From positions 1 to 64,000 of the forward strand of contig JBCAZH010000010.1 in NCBI GenBank assembly GCA_038533155.1: a DNA stretch of 64,000 nucleotides, written 5' to 3'. The notes below the pieces were generated by a model that was given only the letters and a program-made list of their open reading frames with translations, was not told the origin of the DNA and searched no databases. This stretch comes from CALBPI01 sp038533155 (lineage in GTDB: Bacteria > Pseudomonadota > Gammaproteobacteria > Steroidobacterales > Woeseiaceae). The translations under genes were made by a program, and so were the position numbers. Shown piece after piece: positions 42,435-50,847 of this stretch (position 1 is its first letter; each line of letters begins with the position of its first letter).

Positions 42435-43297
42435 TCTCGATCCTCGCGGAATCGACGGTGTACCCAAAAGTACTGGGTTGGAGCGAGCGCAATCATGGCT
42501 TCGAAAGCTCGGTTCAACATCTGCGTGTCTTGCTGGTCATCCTCGCCCGTCAGTTCAAGCTCGGGATAGACGCGTACTTCGTATCGGCCGTTCGTTAGCC
42601 TTATCGCGTGCACTGGGATGACTCGGGCATCGTATTTCCTGGCCAGTCGAGCGACAGAACTGTTGGCATGGACGGGTTGGCCGAGAAACTGGATCTGCGT
42701 GGCGCTGTCCGTCGTGTCGGCTTGATCTGCCGCAATAAACACGTGTGTTCCGGCTCTCAAGTGTTGCGGGAGTCCTTTTGGTGCATGTTTTGATATCAGC
42801 GATGTCGCGCCCCGGAGTCTTCCGCGTTTAACAACTGGGTCAAGAACAGGATGATCGAATGGACGGAATACAGCGCCGAACTGAGTGAACAGTCCTAGTG
42901 CACGAACGAGCCACTCCAACGCGGTGCTATGTACTGCGACCAAAATCATCGGACGATTGGAAGCCGCATTGAGATTTCCGAGGCCGCGCACGTCGGTCCA
43001 TTTGAGAATACGTTGGTCGCGACTCCACCAGGCGACTGCGGTTTGAAACAAACTGATGCCAAGCTCCTGTCGATGCTGCAGCAAGAGGTCCTGGCGTTCG
43101 CTGTCGCTCAGATGTGGGTAGACCCGCGCGAGGTTATCTCGCGCAATCGTGACTCTCCGACGCAGGAGCACAGGAAGTGTTCGACCGATAAGGGCGCCGA
43201 CGAGACATTGCACTCGCCAAGGCAACCAGCTCATGACCCGCAGCGCGGCGAGGCCAACACGGGTGATCCAGCGCGAACCAAGCGTCGCTGCGCTCAT
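42431..43297 (-). CDS. Lipid A acyltransferase (LpxL/LpxM family), copy 2
   Basis: 288 residues, a diverged tandem paralogue of the downstream gene. It keeps HX4E in VAVHSTALEWLV and ends in TQYFWVHRRFRED. The acceptor-site segment reads IAADQADTTDSATQIQFLG instead of the PDQSY type, suggesting a different acyl donor or acceptor. The two genes are translationally coupled and probably complete the acylation of lipid A in sequence. Confidence 0.88.
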   Translation of the reverse strand: MSAATLGSRWITRVGLAALRVMSWLPWRVQCLVGALIGRTLPVLLRRRVTIARDNLARVYPHLSDSERQDLLLQHRQELGISLFQTAVAWWSRDQRILKWTDVRGLGNLNAASNRPMILVAVHSTALEWLVRALGLFTQFGAVFRPFDHPVLDPVVKRGRLRGATSLISKHAPKGLPQHLRAGTHVFIAADQADTTDSATQIQFLGQPVHANSSVARLARKYDARVIPVHAIRLTNGRYEVRVYPELELTGEDDQQDTQMLNRAFEAMIALAPTQYFWVHRRFREDRE

Positions 43298-43364
43298 CGA
43301 GGGATTGAACTGTTGGAAAGCATCATTGCCGAACTATTGTAACGGTTTGAATCGGTAGGCCTGG

Positions 43365-43393
43365 ATTGAAATTGGGCTTAGCAATCCGCATCT
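43365..43393 (+). promoter_or_regulatory. Sigma-32 heat-shock promoter of htpX
   Basis: ATTGAAA (43365-43371), a 14-base spacer, then CCGCATCT (43386-43393) match the RpoH consensus CTTGAAA-N13/15-CCCCATNT with two mismatches. The htpX start follows 35 bases later. Confidence 0.8.
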
Positions 43394-43427
43394 TTACGGT
43401 TGATGTAAATCTTTGGAGACAACTCGC

Positions 43428-44315
43428 ATGAAACGATTGCTTCTGTTCCTCGGCACTAACGTTGCCGTGTTGGCTGTGATTAGCGTCGTCTGGAGTTTTA
43501 TGCCTTGGGATGGCGTGTTCCAGTCCAGCGGTGCCCCTAACCTTACGGCTTTGCTCGTATTTTCCGCGATCGTCGGTTTCGCCGGTTCTTTTATCTCGCT
43601 GTTGATGTCCAAATGGATCGCCAAGCGCAGCACCGGGGCGCAGGTCATTGAAAATCCGAGGACAGAAATCGAACGGTGGCTGGTTGCCACTGTTCGGCGC
43701 CAGTCGGAGCAAGCGGGAATCAAGACGCCCGAGGTGGCGATTTACGACGCTCCCGAGGTCAATGCGTTTGCGACGGGTGCTAGCCGCAACAATTCGCTGG
43801 TGGCGGTCAGCACGGGGCTTTTGAACAGTATGACCCGAGATGAAGCTGAGGCCGTGTTGGCGCACGAAGTCTCGCATGTTGCGAATGGCGATATGATCAC
43901 GCTGACCCTGATCCAGGGCGTGGTCAACACATTCGTCGTGTTCCTCTCTCGCCTCGTGGGTTACTTCGTTGATCGTGTGATCCTCAAGAATGAAGAGGGC
44001 GTTGGTATTGGTTACTACTTGTCATCGATCGTCGCCCAGATCGTGTTCGGTATCCTCGCCAGTGTCGTTGTGTGCTGGTTCTCTCGCCAGAGAGAGTTTC
44101 GCGCGGACGCCGGTGGCGCCAAGCTCGCCGGCGCCGGCAAAATGGCGGCGGCCCTCAGACGTTTGCAAGCGCAGTCGTCGGGCTCGCACTTGCCTAAGGA
44201 AATGACCGCAATGGGGATATTCGGTGGCGCAGGCGCCGGCTTGCAGAAGCTGTTTATGACCCATCCGCCGCTTGAAGAGCGGATCGCGGCACTCGAACGT
44301 CCGGTTCTGCGTTAA
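43428..44315 (+). CDS. htpX: Membrane zinc protease HtpX
   Basis: 295 residues from the ATG at 43428 (TTTGGAGA upstream). Two N-terminal membrane helices come first, then the M48 zinc site HEVSH near residue 145, two further helices, and the third ligand in SRQREFRADAGGA. It cleaves damaged membrane proteins in the inner membrane. The upstream sigma-32-like promoter fits its known heat and envelope-stress control. Confidence 0.96.
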   Translation: MKRLLLFLGTNVAVLAVISVVWSFMPWDGVFQSSGAPNLTALLVFSAIVGFAGSFISLLMSKWIAKRSTGAQVIENPRTEIERWLVATVRRQSEQAGIKTPEVAIYDAPEVNAFATGASRNNSLVAVSTGLLNSMTRDEAEAVLAHEVSHVANGDMITLTLIQGVVNTFVVFLSRLVGYFVDRVILKNEEGVGIGYYLSSIVAQIVFGILASVVVCWFSRQREFRADAGGAKLAGAGKMAAALRRLQAQSSGSHLPKEMTAMGIFGGAGAGLQKLFMTHPPLEERIAALERPVLR

Positions 44316-44319
44316 CGCG

Positions 44320-45516
44320 CTACTCCGACTCTCCGTCGCCGTCGTCGGGCTCATCAACGAGTGCGGCGGCGTCGGCGGGTGTCAACCGGTCGAGTCCCAA
44401 ATGGAATGCCGCGAAACCAGGCATCACGACTTGGTTTCGCGCCATACCGATGATACGTCCGTCGCGAGGTGCATAGATGCCGATCGTGGCGTTGGTGATC
44501 GGGTCGGTGATTTTTCCGAGCAACTCACCTTCGGTGACCTGGCTGCCAAGATCGACGCTTGAAATCAGGATGCCGCCGCGATCCGCGCGGACCCATGCCG
44601 ACCGGTAATAGGTTTCCTCTCGTTCGGTCCACGGGCGTTCTGAAATCACCATGCCGAGCGTGTCGAGCAAGGCCTCGATGCCTTTGACGCCATGCGTCAC
44701 TTCCTGTGGCTCGAGTCGCTCCGGACCGCCGGCTTCCAGTGTCACCGTCGGGATGCCAATCAAAGTTGCCGCATAGCGCAGCGTGCCCGGTCTCGGCTGA
44801 CTATTGACGATGACGGTTGCGCCGAAGCCATTGGCAAGTGCCCGAACTCCGGGATCGGCGAGGTCTGCTCGCAATTGCGGCAGATTGCTGCGTTCGAAAG
44901 AGCCCGTATGGACATCTACGAGTGCGTCGCAATTCGTGACGACATTATTAAAGAAATTGCTGGCGATGCGGGAGGCGGCGGAGCCGGTCGAGCTTCCCGG
45001 GAAATAGCGGTTGAGATCTCGCCGGTCAGGCAAGTACCGAGTGCCGCGGCGGAAGCCCTGAATATTGACGATCGGCACGCCGATGACCGTGCCTGTCAAT
45101 GTGCTTGGCTGGAGTCCGTGCAACACGCGTCGAACGATCTCGATGCCGTTCAGCTCGTCTCCGTGAACTGCGGCAGTCAAACAAAGTATCGGACCTGCGT
45201 TGCGGCCATGAACTACCAATACTGGTGCGTCGACGGGTAGGCCTTCGAACAACTCGGTCGCGGACCATGTCAATTGGCGATAGCTGCCCGCCGGGATGTC
45301 CTCGCCGAGCATCGTCAGTGTTGATTGCTGCTGAAACTGTCTGCCCGCGAACAACGAGGCGGCAGCATTTTCGGCAATCGGCAGATCGCCGAGCGAATCC
45401 GCCCGCTCGTCGGTCACGATGTCATCTTCCGCCAAGATATCTGGGTCGGCGGTATCCGCATCGGCCAAGCTAAGGCCGCTCAGCGAGAGCATCAAAACTA
45501 GGGCACAAACACGCAT
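44320..45516 (-). CDS. Exported succinylglutamate desuccinylase/aspartoacylase-family zinc hydrolase
   Basis: 398 residues from the ATG at 45516. A signal peptide (core ALVLMLSLSGLSLA) makes it periplasmic, unlike AstE. The zinc motif HxxE is HGDE in LTAAVHGDELNG, with the third ligand in VDVHTGS; RRGTRYLPDRRDLNRYFPG forms the carboxylate-binding region. The last 100 residues fold like a biotinyl/barrel-sandwich domain (LGSQVTEGELLGKITDP, YAPRDGRIIG). The substrate is unknown; a deacylase or M14-type peptidase is likely. Confidence 0.85.
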   Translation of the reverse strand: MRVCALVLMLSLSGLSLADADTADPDILAEDDIVTDERADSLGDLPIAENAAASLFAGRQFQQQSTLTMLGEDIPAGSYRQLTWSATELFEGLPVDAPVLVVHGRNAGPILCLTAAVHGDELNGIEIVRRVLHGLQPSTLTGTVIGVPIVNIQGFRRGTRYLPDRRDLNRYFPGSSTGSAASRIASNFFNNVVTNCDALVDVHTGSFERSNLPQLRADLADPGVRALANGFGATVIVNSQPRPGTLRYAATLIGIPTVTLEAGGPERLEPQEVTHGVKGIEALLDTLGMVISERPWTEREETYYRSAWVRADRGGILISSVDLGSQVTEGELLGKITDPITNATIGIYAPRDGRIIGMARNQVVMPGFAAFHLGLDRLTPADAAALVDEPDDGDGESE

Positions 45517-45568
45517 ATTTAAGGGCTGGTCAGATAGGCGGCTAAACATAACATCAAAAAGGGTAAGC

Positions 45569-45586
45569 GTATCGGCGCTCCGATAC
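45569..45586. repeat. 7-bp inverted repeat before the DUF4332 gene
   Basis: GTATCGG (45569-45575) and CCGATAC (45580-45586) around CGCT, in the 200 bases between divergent genes. It could be an operator or a small hairpin. I see no clear promoter hexamers near it. Confidence 0.35.
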
Positions 45587-45716
45587 TGTGAGCGGAATCA
45601 ACAATCTGAAAGACGTTCGGATTGTCCTTTTCGCTGGACGGTAGCCTGTGAGGTTCTTTAACATAGGTCGCAAGGCGCAGAAAAACGCGCCGTTTCATCA
45701 GTTGAGGAGAGGATGA

Positions 45717-46121
45717 ATGACCAAGCTGACCGACGTTGAGGGGATCGGACCAACTTATGCAGGCAAATTAACTGCTGGTGGGGTTCGGAGTCAGGAGCAC
45801 TTGTTGGAATTGGGGGCCACGAAGTCTGGGCGCAAAAAAGTCGCAGAGGCATCAGGTTGTACCGAAAAACAGATCCTGGAGTGGGTAAACCGCGCTGACC
45901 TTTGCCGCATCAAGGGTGTCGGCAGCGAGTACTCAGATCTGTTGGAGTGTGCTGGCGTCGATACAGTTCCTGAGTTGGCAGGACGTAATGCGGAAAACCT
46001 CGCTGTTAAGATGAAAGAACTCAACGACCAGAAGAAGCTGGTACGCGCTGTACCTTCCGCGAAAATGGTCGCCGGTTGGGTAGCCCAGGCCAAGAAACTG
46101 CCGCGGGCGGTTCACTACTGA
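45717..46121 (+). CDS. DUF4332 helix-hairpin-helix protein
   Basis: 134 residues with GAGGAGAGG before the ATG. It contains two helix-hairpin-helix-like units (VEGIGPTYAGKLTAGGV and IKGVGSEYSDLLECAGV), the arrangement of DUF4332, which resembles DNA-binding or ruler-like domains in polymerases. The role is unknown. It has its own strong terminator 40 bases downstream. Confidence 0.85.
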   Translation: MTKLTDVEGIGPTYAGKLTAGGVRSQEHLLELGATKSGRKKVAEASGCTEKQILEWVNRADLCRIKGVGSEYSDLLECAGVDTVPELAGRNAENLAVKMKELNDQKKLVRAVPSAKMVAGWVAQAKKLPRAVHY

Positions 46122-46160
46122 GCAACAGCGGGTGTTTCCAAGCTTCTTGTGGAAGATCCA

Positions 46161-46190
46161 AAGGCCGAGCGTGTTTCGCTCGGCCTTTTT
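46161..46190 (+). terminator. Strong factor-independent terminator after the DUF4332 gene
   Basis: AAGGCCGAGCG (46161-46171), loop TGTTT, then CGCTCGGCCTT (46177-46187) with T continuing to 46190: eleven perfect pairs with a T tract. It lies on top of the beginning of the L,D-transpeptidase gene. Confidence 0.9.
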
Positions 46191-46659
46191 CACAGCGCTT
46201 GTGCTTCTCAGCGCGCCGACTGACGCGAGCTTACCGCTCGCTGATGTCATCGAGGTCGATAAGTCGGATCGGGTGCTTCGGATGCTGGCCGACGGCGAGG
46301 TGATTCGCGAGTTCCCGGTTGCCCTCGGTCTTGAGCCAGTTGGGGACAAAGTCCGAGAAGGTGACAACCGCACGCCGGAAGGTCGCTATTTTCTGGATCG
46401 TCGCAACCCGGATAGTCGGTTTTTCTTATCGATTCGAATTTCTTATCCGTCGCCAGAAGACGTCGCTGCAGCACGCTCAAAGGGGCTCGATCCAGGCGGC
46501 CAAATCATGATTCATGGCCAACCGAACGAACCGCGTTATTCGGACCGGTTCTATGCGTCGTCGGACTGGACCAACGGATGCATCGCCGTCTCGAACCTCG
46601 CGATGATCGATATCTGGTTAATGACCCGACCGGGCACACCGATCATTATCAACCCCTAG
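46171..46659 (+). CDS. L,D-transpeptidase (YkuD family)
   Basis: 162 residues if translation starts at GTG 46171 (AAAGG upstream), giving a signal peptide FFTALVLLSAPTDAS; a GTG at 46132 is an alternative. The YkuD catalytic block is IMIHGQPNEP followed by DWTNGCIAVSN with the active Cys. Such enzymes make 3-3 cross-links in peptidoglycan or attach proteins to it. The arm of the upstream terminator covers the first codons. So the mRNA must either read through from the DUF4332 gene or begin inside or just before this hairpin. Confidence 0.85.
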   Translation: MFRSAFFTALVLLSAPTDASLPLADVIEVDKSDRVLRMLADGEVIREFPVALGLEPVGDKVREGDNRTPEGRYFLDRRNPDSRFFLSIRISYPSPEDVAAARSKGLDPGGQIMIHGQPNEPRYSDRFYASSDWTNGCIAVSNLAMIDIWLMTRPGTPIIINP

Positions 46660-46682
46660 ATTGATTCTCACAAAACACGTTT

Positions 46683-48041
46683 ATGGATATCGATGTTGCC
46701 CCAGAGGGCTCGCTGGAAGTTCTCTCCCAGCTCGAAGTCAACGCACTGCGCAGTAAGGGCGAAGGTGGCCTTTACCCGTTACTAAGACGTTGCGCTTTGG
46801 CGGTATTGACGACAGGCTCAATGACGGACGACCCCACAGAGCTGCTCGCGCAACACGCCGATTTCGATGTATCCATTCTGCAGGTCGATCGTGGCGTGCG
46901 TCTCGGTCTGACCCAAGCGCCGGATAGTGCGTTCGTCGACGGCCAGATGATTCGTGGCACTCGTGAACTGTTGTTTGCCGTATTGCGCGATATCGTATTT
47001 TTCCACTCGGAGTTCTCTGGGGCAGGTCGATTCGACCTGTCACAACCTGACCATCTGACCAATGTTGTGTTTCATATTCTTCGCCACGCGGGTGTGGTCA
47101 GTGCACGCGCTGCCGTAGACGTCGTCGTGTGCTGGGGTGGCCATGCGATCAGTCGACATGAGTATGATTACACCAAGCAGGTGGGTTACGAGCTCGGACT
47201 GCGCGGCTTCCAGATTTGCACTGGCTGCGGGCCGGGCGCGATGAAAGGGCCGATGAAGGGCGCGACGATTGGGCACTCAAAGCAACGCATCCGCAACGGC
47301 CGCTATATCGGCATATCAGAGCCTGGGATCATCGCTGCGGAATCGCCGAATCCGATCGTGAATGAACTCGTGATCATGCCTGACATGGAAAAACGGCTCG
47401 AAGCGTTCGTGCGCACGGGGCATGGCATCGTCGTGTTTCCAGGCGGTGTTGGGACGGCAGAGGAAATTCTCTATCTCCTCGGAATCCTCTTGCATCCCGA
47501 GAATCGTGGCCGGGAGTTCCCGCTGGTGTTCACAGGTCCTGCGAGCGCTGCGGCCTATTTCGAGAAAATTGATCGGTTTATCGCCCAAACGCTTGGCGAG
47601 GAGGCGACCAGCCGCTATGAGATCGTCATCGATAATCCGGAGCGGGTGGCATTGCTGATGCAAGATGGTCTCGATCGGGTCGAAATTCGTCGCCGTCGCG
47701 ATGGTGACGCGTTCTACTTCAACTGGCGCCTGCATATCGATCCGTCGTTTCAGCGGCCATTCGATGCAACTCACGAGTCGATGTCAGCTCTGGATCTGTC
47801 TGAGGATCTGCCGCCCCATGAATTGGCCGCCAATCTGCGCCGCGCCTTCTCCGGTATCGTTGCTGCAAATATTCGTGAAGAAACCGTTCGTACGGTTACC
47901 GAGAAGGGTCCATTCGAATTACGCGGCTCGAAGCGCGTCAGCCATCTGCTAGACGATCTGCTTCGCGATTTCGTCGCCCAAAAACGGATGAAAATTGCGG
48001 GCGATTACAAACCGTCATTCCGAATCACAGAAGCGGCCTAA
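46683..48041 (+). CDS. ppnN: Nucleotide 5'-monophosphate nucleosidase PpnN
   Basis: 452 residues, matching E. coli YgdH/PpnN. The LOG-family core has VVCWGGHAISRHEYDYTKQVGYELG, CTGCGPGAMKGPMKGA and the catalytic VVFPGGVGTAEEILYLLG. N- and C-terminal extensions of about 130 and 90 residues are as in PpnN. It splits purine monophosphates into base and ribose phosphate and is stimulated by (p)ppGpp in E. coli. Confidence 0.95.
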   Translation: MDIDVAPEGSLEVLSQLEVNALRSKGEGGLYPLLRRCALAVLTTGSMTDDPTELLAQHADFDVSILQVDRGVRLGLTQAPDSAFVDGQMIRGTRELLFAVLRDIVFFHSEFSGAGRFDLSQPDHLTNVVFHILRHAGVVSARAAVDVVVCWGGHAISRHEYDYTKQVGYELGLRGFQICTGCGPGAMKGPMKGATIGHSKQRIRNGRYIGISEPGIIAAESPNPIVNELVIMPDMEKRLEAFVRTGHGIVVFPGGVGTAEEILYLLGILLHPENRGREFPLVFTGPASAAAYFEKIDRFIAQTLGEEATSRYEIVIDNPERVALLMQDGLDRVEIRRRRDGDAFYFNWRLHIDPSFQRPFDATHESMSALDLSEDLPPHELAANLRRAFSGIVAANIREETVRTVTEKGPFELRGSKRVSHLLDDLLRDFVAQKRMKIAGDYKPSFRITEAA

Positions 48042-48048
48042 GCGGAAC

Positions 48049-48114
48049 AAACGAGAATCACTTTCCGTAATCTGAAATTACGTCAAATCCCTCGTAAGCG
48101 TTTGTTTTTATGGT
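48049..48114 (+). terminator. Possible terminator after ppnN
   Basis: ACAAACG near 48049 can pair with CGTTTGT followed by a T tract near 48098-48111; between them CGTAAT and ATTACG form an inner hairpin. The long insertion makes it a weak candidate. Confidence 0.4.
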
Positions 48115-48208
48115 TTAAAAAAACTAGCGCGTTGTGATCCAGTTCCTCGCCTCCGAAGCCGACGTCGCCTAAGCTTTGCACCATCTTAGGGAGAGTCGCG
48201 AGAGCATC

Positions 48209-48436
48209 ATGGCCCACGACGACAAAACTTTTCGGTGGCCCGGCGAGCCGGCCAACGAAGCGCAAGCCAACGATGAAACGCCGCGTCAGGATGAGAACGA
48301 AGTCCTCCGTAACTGGTTGAATCGTTCCCCATCATCGCGACGCAGAGCCTCGTTTGATCCGGCCCTGTACACCTGGAAAGGGTATAGGCAATGGAAGTCA
48401 GGCGTGGACAAGCACTGGGCTGAAACAGACGAGTGA
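48209..48436 (+). CDS. Hypothetical protein, 75 residues
   Basis: Polar and charged, no signal peptide or membrane segment. The first 30 residues are acidic and probably disordered. The rest is basic with aromatic residues (RNWLNRSPSSRRRASFDPALY, TWKGYRQWKSGVDKHW). GAGAGC lies just before the ATG. The family is not recognised. It is first of three small ORFs on the same strand between ppnN and htpG. Confidence 0.5.
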   Translation: MAHDDKTFRWPGEPANEAQANDETPRQDENEVLRNWLNRSPSSRRRASFDPALYTWKGYRQWKSGVDKHWAETDE

Positions 48437-48527
48437 GTCGTAACGTAACGGTCGCACATTTGCGGTCCTGCGGTAACGCTTCGCCATCACACTTTCGACC
48501 TGACCCCAATACTGTTTTAAAGAGACT

Positions 48528-48704
48528 ATGAAGAACAACGCGCTCAATCACGACCCGATCGATACTTTCAAGAACCCGGACACCCGGGAGCGCTGGGAAT
48601 GGGTACACCAAGCGATAGGATTCGCTGAGGACGATTGCGCGCGGGAATTTGAATACCGGAATGAGCGGCACGTGGAAGCCGCTCCCTCACCGTTTATCGA
48701 GTGA
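48528..48704 (+). CDS. Hypothetical protein, 58 residues
   Basis: An ORF of 58 codons with AAAGAG just before the ATG. It encodes an acidic protein with segments TFKNPDTRERWEWVHQAIGF and EDDCAREFEYRNERHVE. No signal or membrane segment, and the family is not recognised. Ordinary residue composition supports a real gene, but a chance ORF cannot be excluded. Confidence 0.4.
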   Translation: MKNNALNHDPIDTFKNPDTRERWEWVHQAIGFAEDDCAREFEYRNERHVEAAPSPFIE

Positions 48705-48738
48705 GTCCGACACCCCCGCACCACAAGGAAAATTGGAT

Positions 48739-48879
48739 ATGGAAATCACCATGCAATGGTGGGATGACGCCGACGATATGTTCTACGCCGCTCTGTTGCG
48801 GTTGCAGGCAACCTCACATTGGACGCCGATTCTATCGCGCATCGGAATTGCTGCGCTCGCGCTTTTAGCCCTAGCCTGA
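48739..48879 (+). CDS. Hypothetical small membrane protein, 46 residues
   Basis: An ATG at 48739 with AAGGAA nine bases upstream. The N-terminus is acidic and aromatic (MEITMQWWDDADDMFYAALL) and the C-terminus is a short hydrophobic helix (IGIAALALLALA). It ends 31 bases before the htpG heat-shock promoter. The family is not recognised. Confidence 0.4.
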   Translation: MEITMQWWDDADDMFYAALLRLQATSHWTPILSRIGIAALALLALA

Positions 48880-48910
48880 CTCCGAAATCGCCCCTCAGAC
48901 GCCGCTAGCG

Positions 48911-48939
48911 CTTGAAATATCGGCGTAGGCCCCCCATAT
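48911..48939 (+). promoter_or_regulatory. Consensus sigma-32 promoter of htpG
   Basis: CTTGAAA (48911-48917), 14 bases, then CCCCATAT (48932-48939): a complete match to the RpoH consensus. The htpG start is 33 bases downstream. Confidence 0.93.
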
Positions 48940-48972
48940 GCCTCCCGTCAGGACATCTAGGGAACGGGCACG

Positions 48973-50847
48973 ATGGGCGATTCTCAAACAAGCACCACTC
49001 ACGGCTTTCAGGCCGAGGTAAAACAGCTTCTCAAGCTGATGATCCATTCCTTGTACAGCAACAAGGAAATTTTTCTTCGTGAGCTCATCTCCAATGCGTC
49101 GGATGCACTCGATAAGCTGCGTTTCGAGGCCATTGAGCAACCGGAGTTGTTGGCAGACGACACAGAACTCAAGGTCTCCCTGGCGTTCGATTCCGACGCG
49201 GGTACGCTGACCATCACCGACAACGGCATCGGCATGAGTCGGGATGATGCTGCCAGCAATCTTGGTACGATCGCCCGCTCCGGTACCGCCGAGTTTCTTG
49301 GCAAATTGGGCGACGACGAGCGTGAGAATGCCAGATTGATCGGTCAGTTTGGCGTGGGCTTCTACGCGTCGTTTATCGTCGCTAGCGAGGTTACCGTCGA
49401 ATCCCGTCGCGCGGATTTAGATGCCAGTGAAGGTGTGCGATGGATCTCAAGTGGCGATGGCGAATACACGCTTGAGACGATTGAGCGCGCATCACGTGGG
49501 ACGTCGATCACGCTCAAATTGAAAGATGATGAGACGGAATTCGCGGATCGGTACCGTATTCAGTCGTTGATCCGACGTTACTCTGACCACATCGCATTCC
49601 CGGTCATGATGCCGAGTGCTGATGAAGACAGCGACGAGTTGGAGACGATTAACTCCGCGACCGCACTTTGGACTCGATCACGAAGTGATGTGTCGGATGA
49701 TGAGTATCGAGAGTTCTACCAACACATCTCTCACGATTTCGAAGCACCGGTATGTTGGAGTCACAACCGGGTTGAGGGCAAGCGCGAATATACGAGTCTG
49801 CTGTACGTGCCGGGACGCGCACCGTTCGACTTGTGGAACCGCGAGGCACCGCGCGGCCTGAAGCTCTACGTCCAGCGCGTCTTCATCATGGACGATGCCG
49901 AGCAGTTTCTGCCGCTCTATCTCAGGTTCATTCGCGGCGTAGTGGATGCGGCAGATCTGCCACTCAACGTCTCCCGAGAGCTTTTGCAATCGACCCCAGG
50001 GGTTGAGGCGATGCGCAGTGCGTTGACCAAGCGGTCGCTCACGATGCTGAAGAAGCTCGCAAACGACGATGAATCAACCTACGCCGGTGTGTGGGATACC
50101 TTTGGGGAAGTGCTCAAGGAAGGGTTGGCAGAGGACACTAGCAATCGAGACACTTTGGTCGAATTGCTGCGGTTCAATACCACGCGCTCGGAAGATACGG
50201 CACAGCGCGAGACGTTGGCGCAATACGTCGAGCGGATGGTCGAAGGACAAGAAGCAATCTACTACCTGACCGCGGAGAGTCACGCCGCGGCTCAGTCTAG
50301 CCCACATCTTGAGGTGTTCCGAAAACGCGGTATAGAAGTCCTGCTGTTGACGGACCGGTTGGACGAATGGGCCATCACTTATTTGACCGAGTATGACGGC
50401 AAACCTCTGCAGGACGTTCGGCGCGATGGATTGTCACTCCCGGAAACCGACGCCAGTGAGGATGAGGTTTCTGAGCCGCCAGCGGATGACAGCATCGTTG
50501 CACGGCTGAAAGAAACTCTGGAGGGTGTGGTTTCCGATGTTCGCGCCAGCGATCGTCTGGTCGACTCGCCGGCGTGCCTTGTGACCGCGCAGGATGATCT
50601 CGGCATGCAAATGCGCAAAATGCTCGAAGCCGCTGGACAGGAAGTCCCTGAGTCGAAACCCGCGCTGGAGCTCAATCTCAGTCACGCGATGGTGCGTCAG
50701 ATGGCCGCCACCGACGACACGGCGAGGTTTGAGGATTTGGCGCAAGTCATCGTGGGTCAAGCGCAGATTGCGGAGGGGCGACTCCCGAGCGATCCCGCGC
50801 AGTATGTCAGCACGCTGAACCGTCTGCTCGCGGAATCAGCCAGCTGA
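48973..50847 (+). CDS. htpG: Chaperone HtpG (Hsp90)
   Basis: 624 residues, the bacterial Hsp90 length. The GHKL ATPase site shows YSNKEIFLRELISNASDALDKLRF, DNGIGM, IGQFGVGFYASFIVA and GTSITLKL. The middle domain has LYVQRVFIMDDAEQFLPLYLRF and LNVSRELLQ. It assists late protein folding in the cytoplasm. AGGGAA precedes the ATG, and the sigma-32 promoter makes it a heat-shock gene. The last 12 bases overlap the convergent ABC gene. Confidence 0.98.
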   Translation: MGDSQTSTTHGFQAEVKQLLKLMIHSLYSNKEIFLRELISNASDALDKLRFEAIEQPELLADDTELKVSLAFDSDAGTLTITDNGIGMSRDDAASNLGTIARSGTAEFLGKLGDDERENARLIGQFGVGFYASFIVASEVTVESRRADLDASEGVRWISSGDGEYTLETIERASRGTSITLKLKDDETEFADRYRIQSLIRRYSDHIAFPVMMPSADEDSDELETINSATALWTRSRSDVSDDEYREFYQHISHDFEAPVCWSHNRVEGKREYTSLLYVPGRAPFDLWNREAPRGLKLYVQRVFIMDDAEQFLPLYLRFIRGVVDAADLPLNVSRELLQSTPGVEAMRSALTKRSLTMLKKLANDDESTYAGVWDTFGEVLKEGLAEDTSNRDTLVELLRFNTTRSEDTAQRETLAQYVERMVEGQEAIYYLTAESHAAAQSSPHLEVFRKRGIEVLLLTDRLDEWAITYLTEYDGKPLQDVRRDGLSLPETDASEDEVSEPPADDSIVARLKETLEGVVSDVRASDRLVDSPACLVTAQDDLGMQMRKMLEAAGQEVPESKPALELNLSHAMVRQMAATDDTARFEDLAQVIVGQAQIAEGRLPSDPAQYVSTLNRLLAESAS

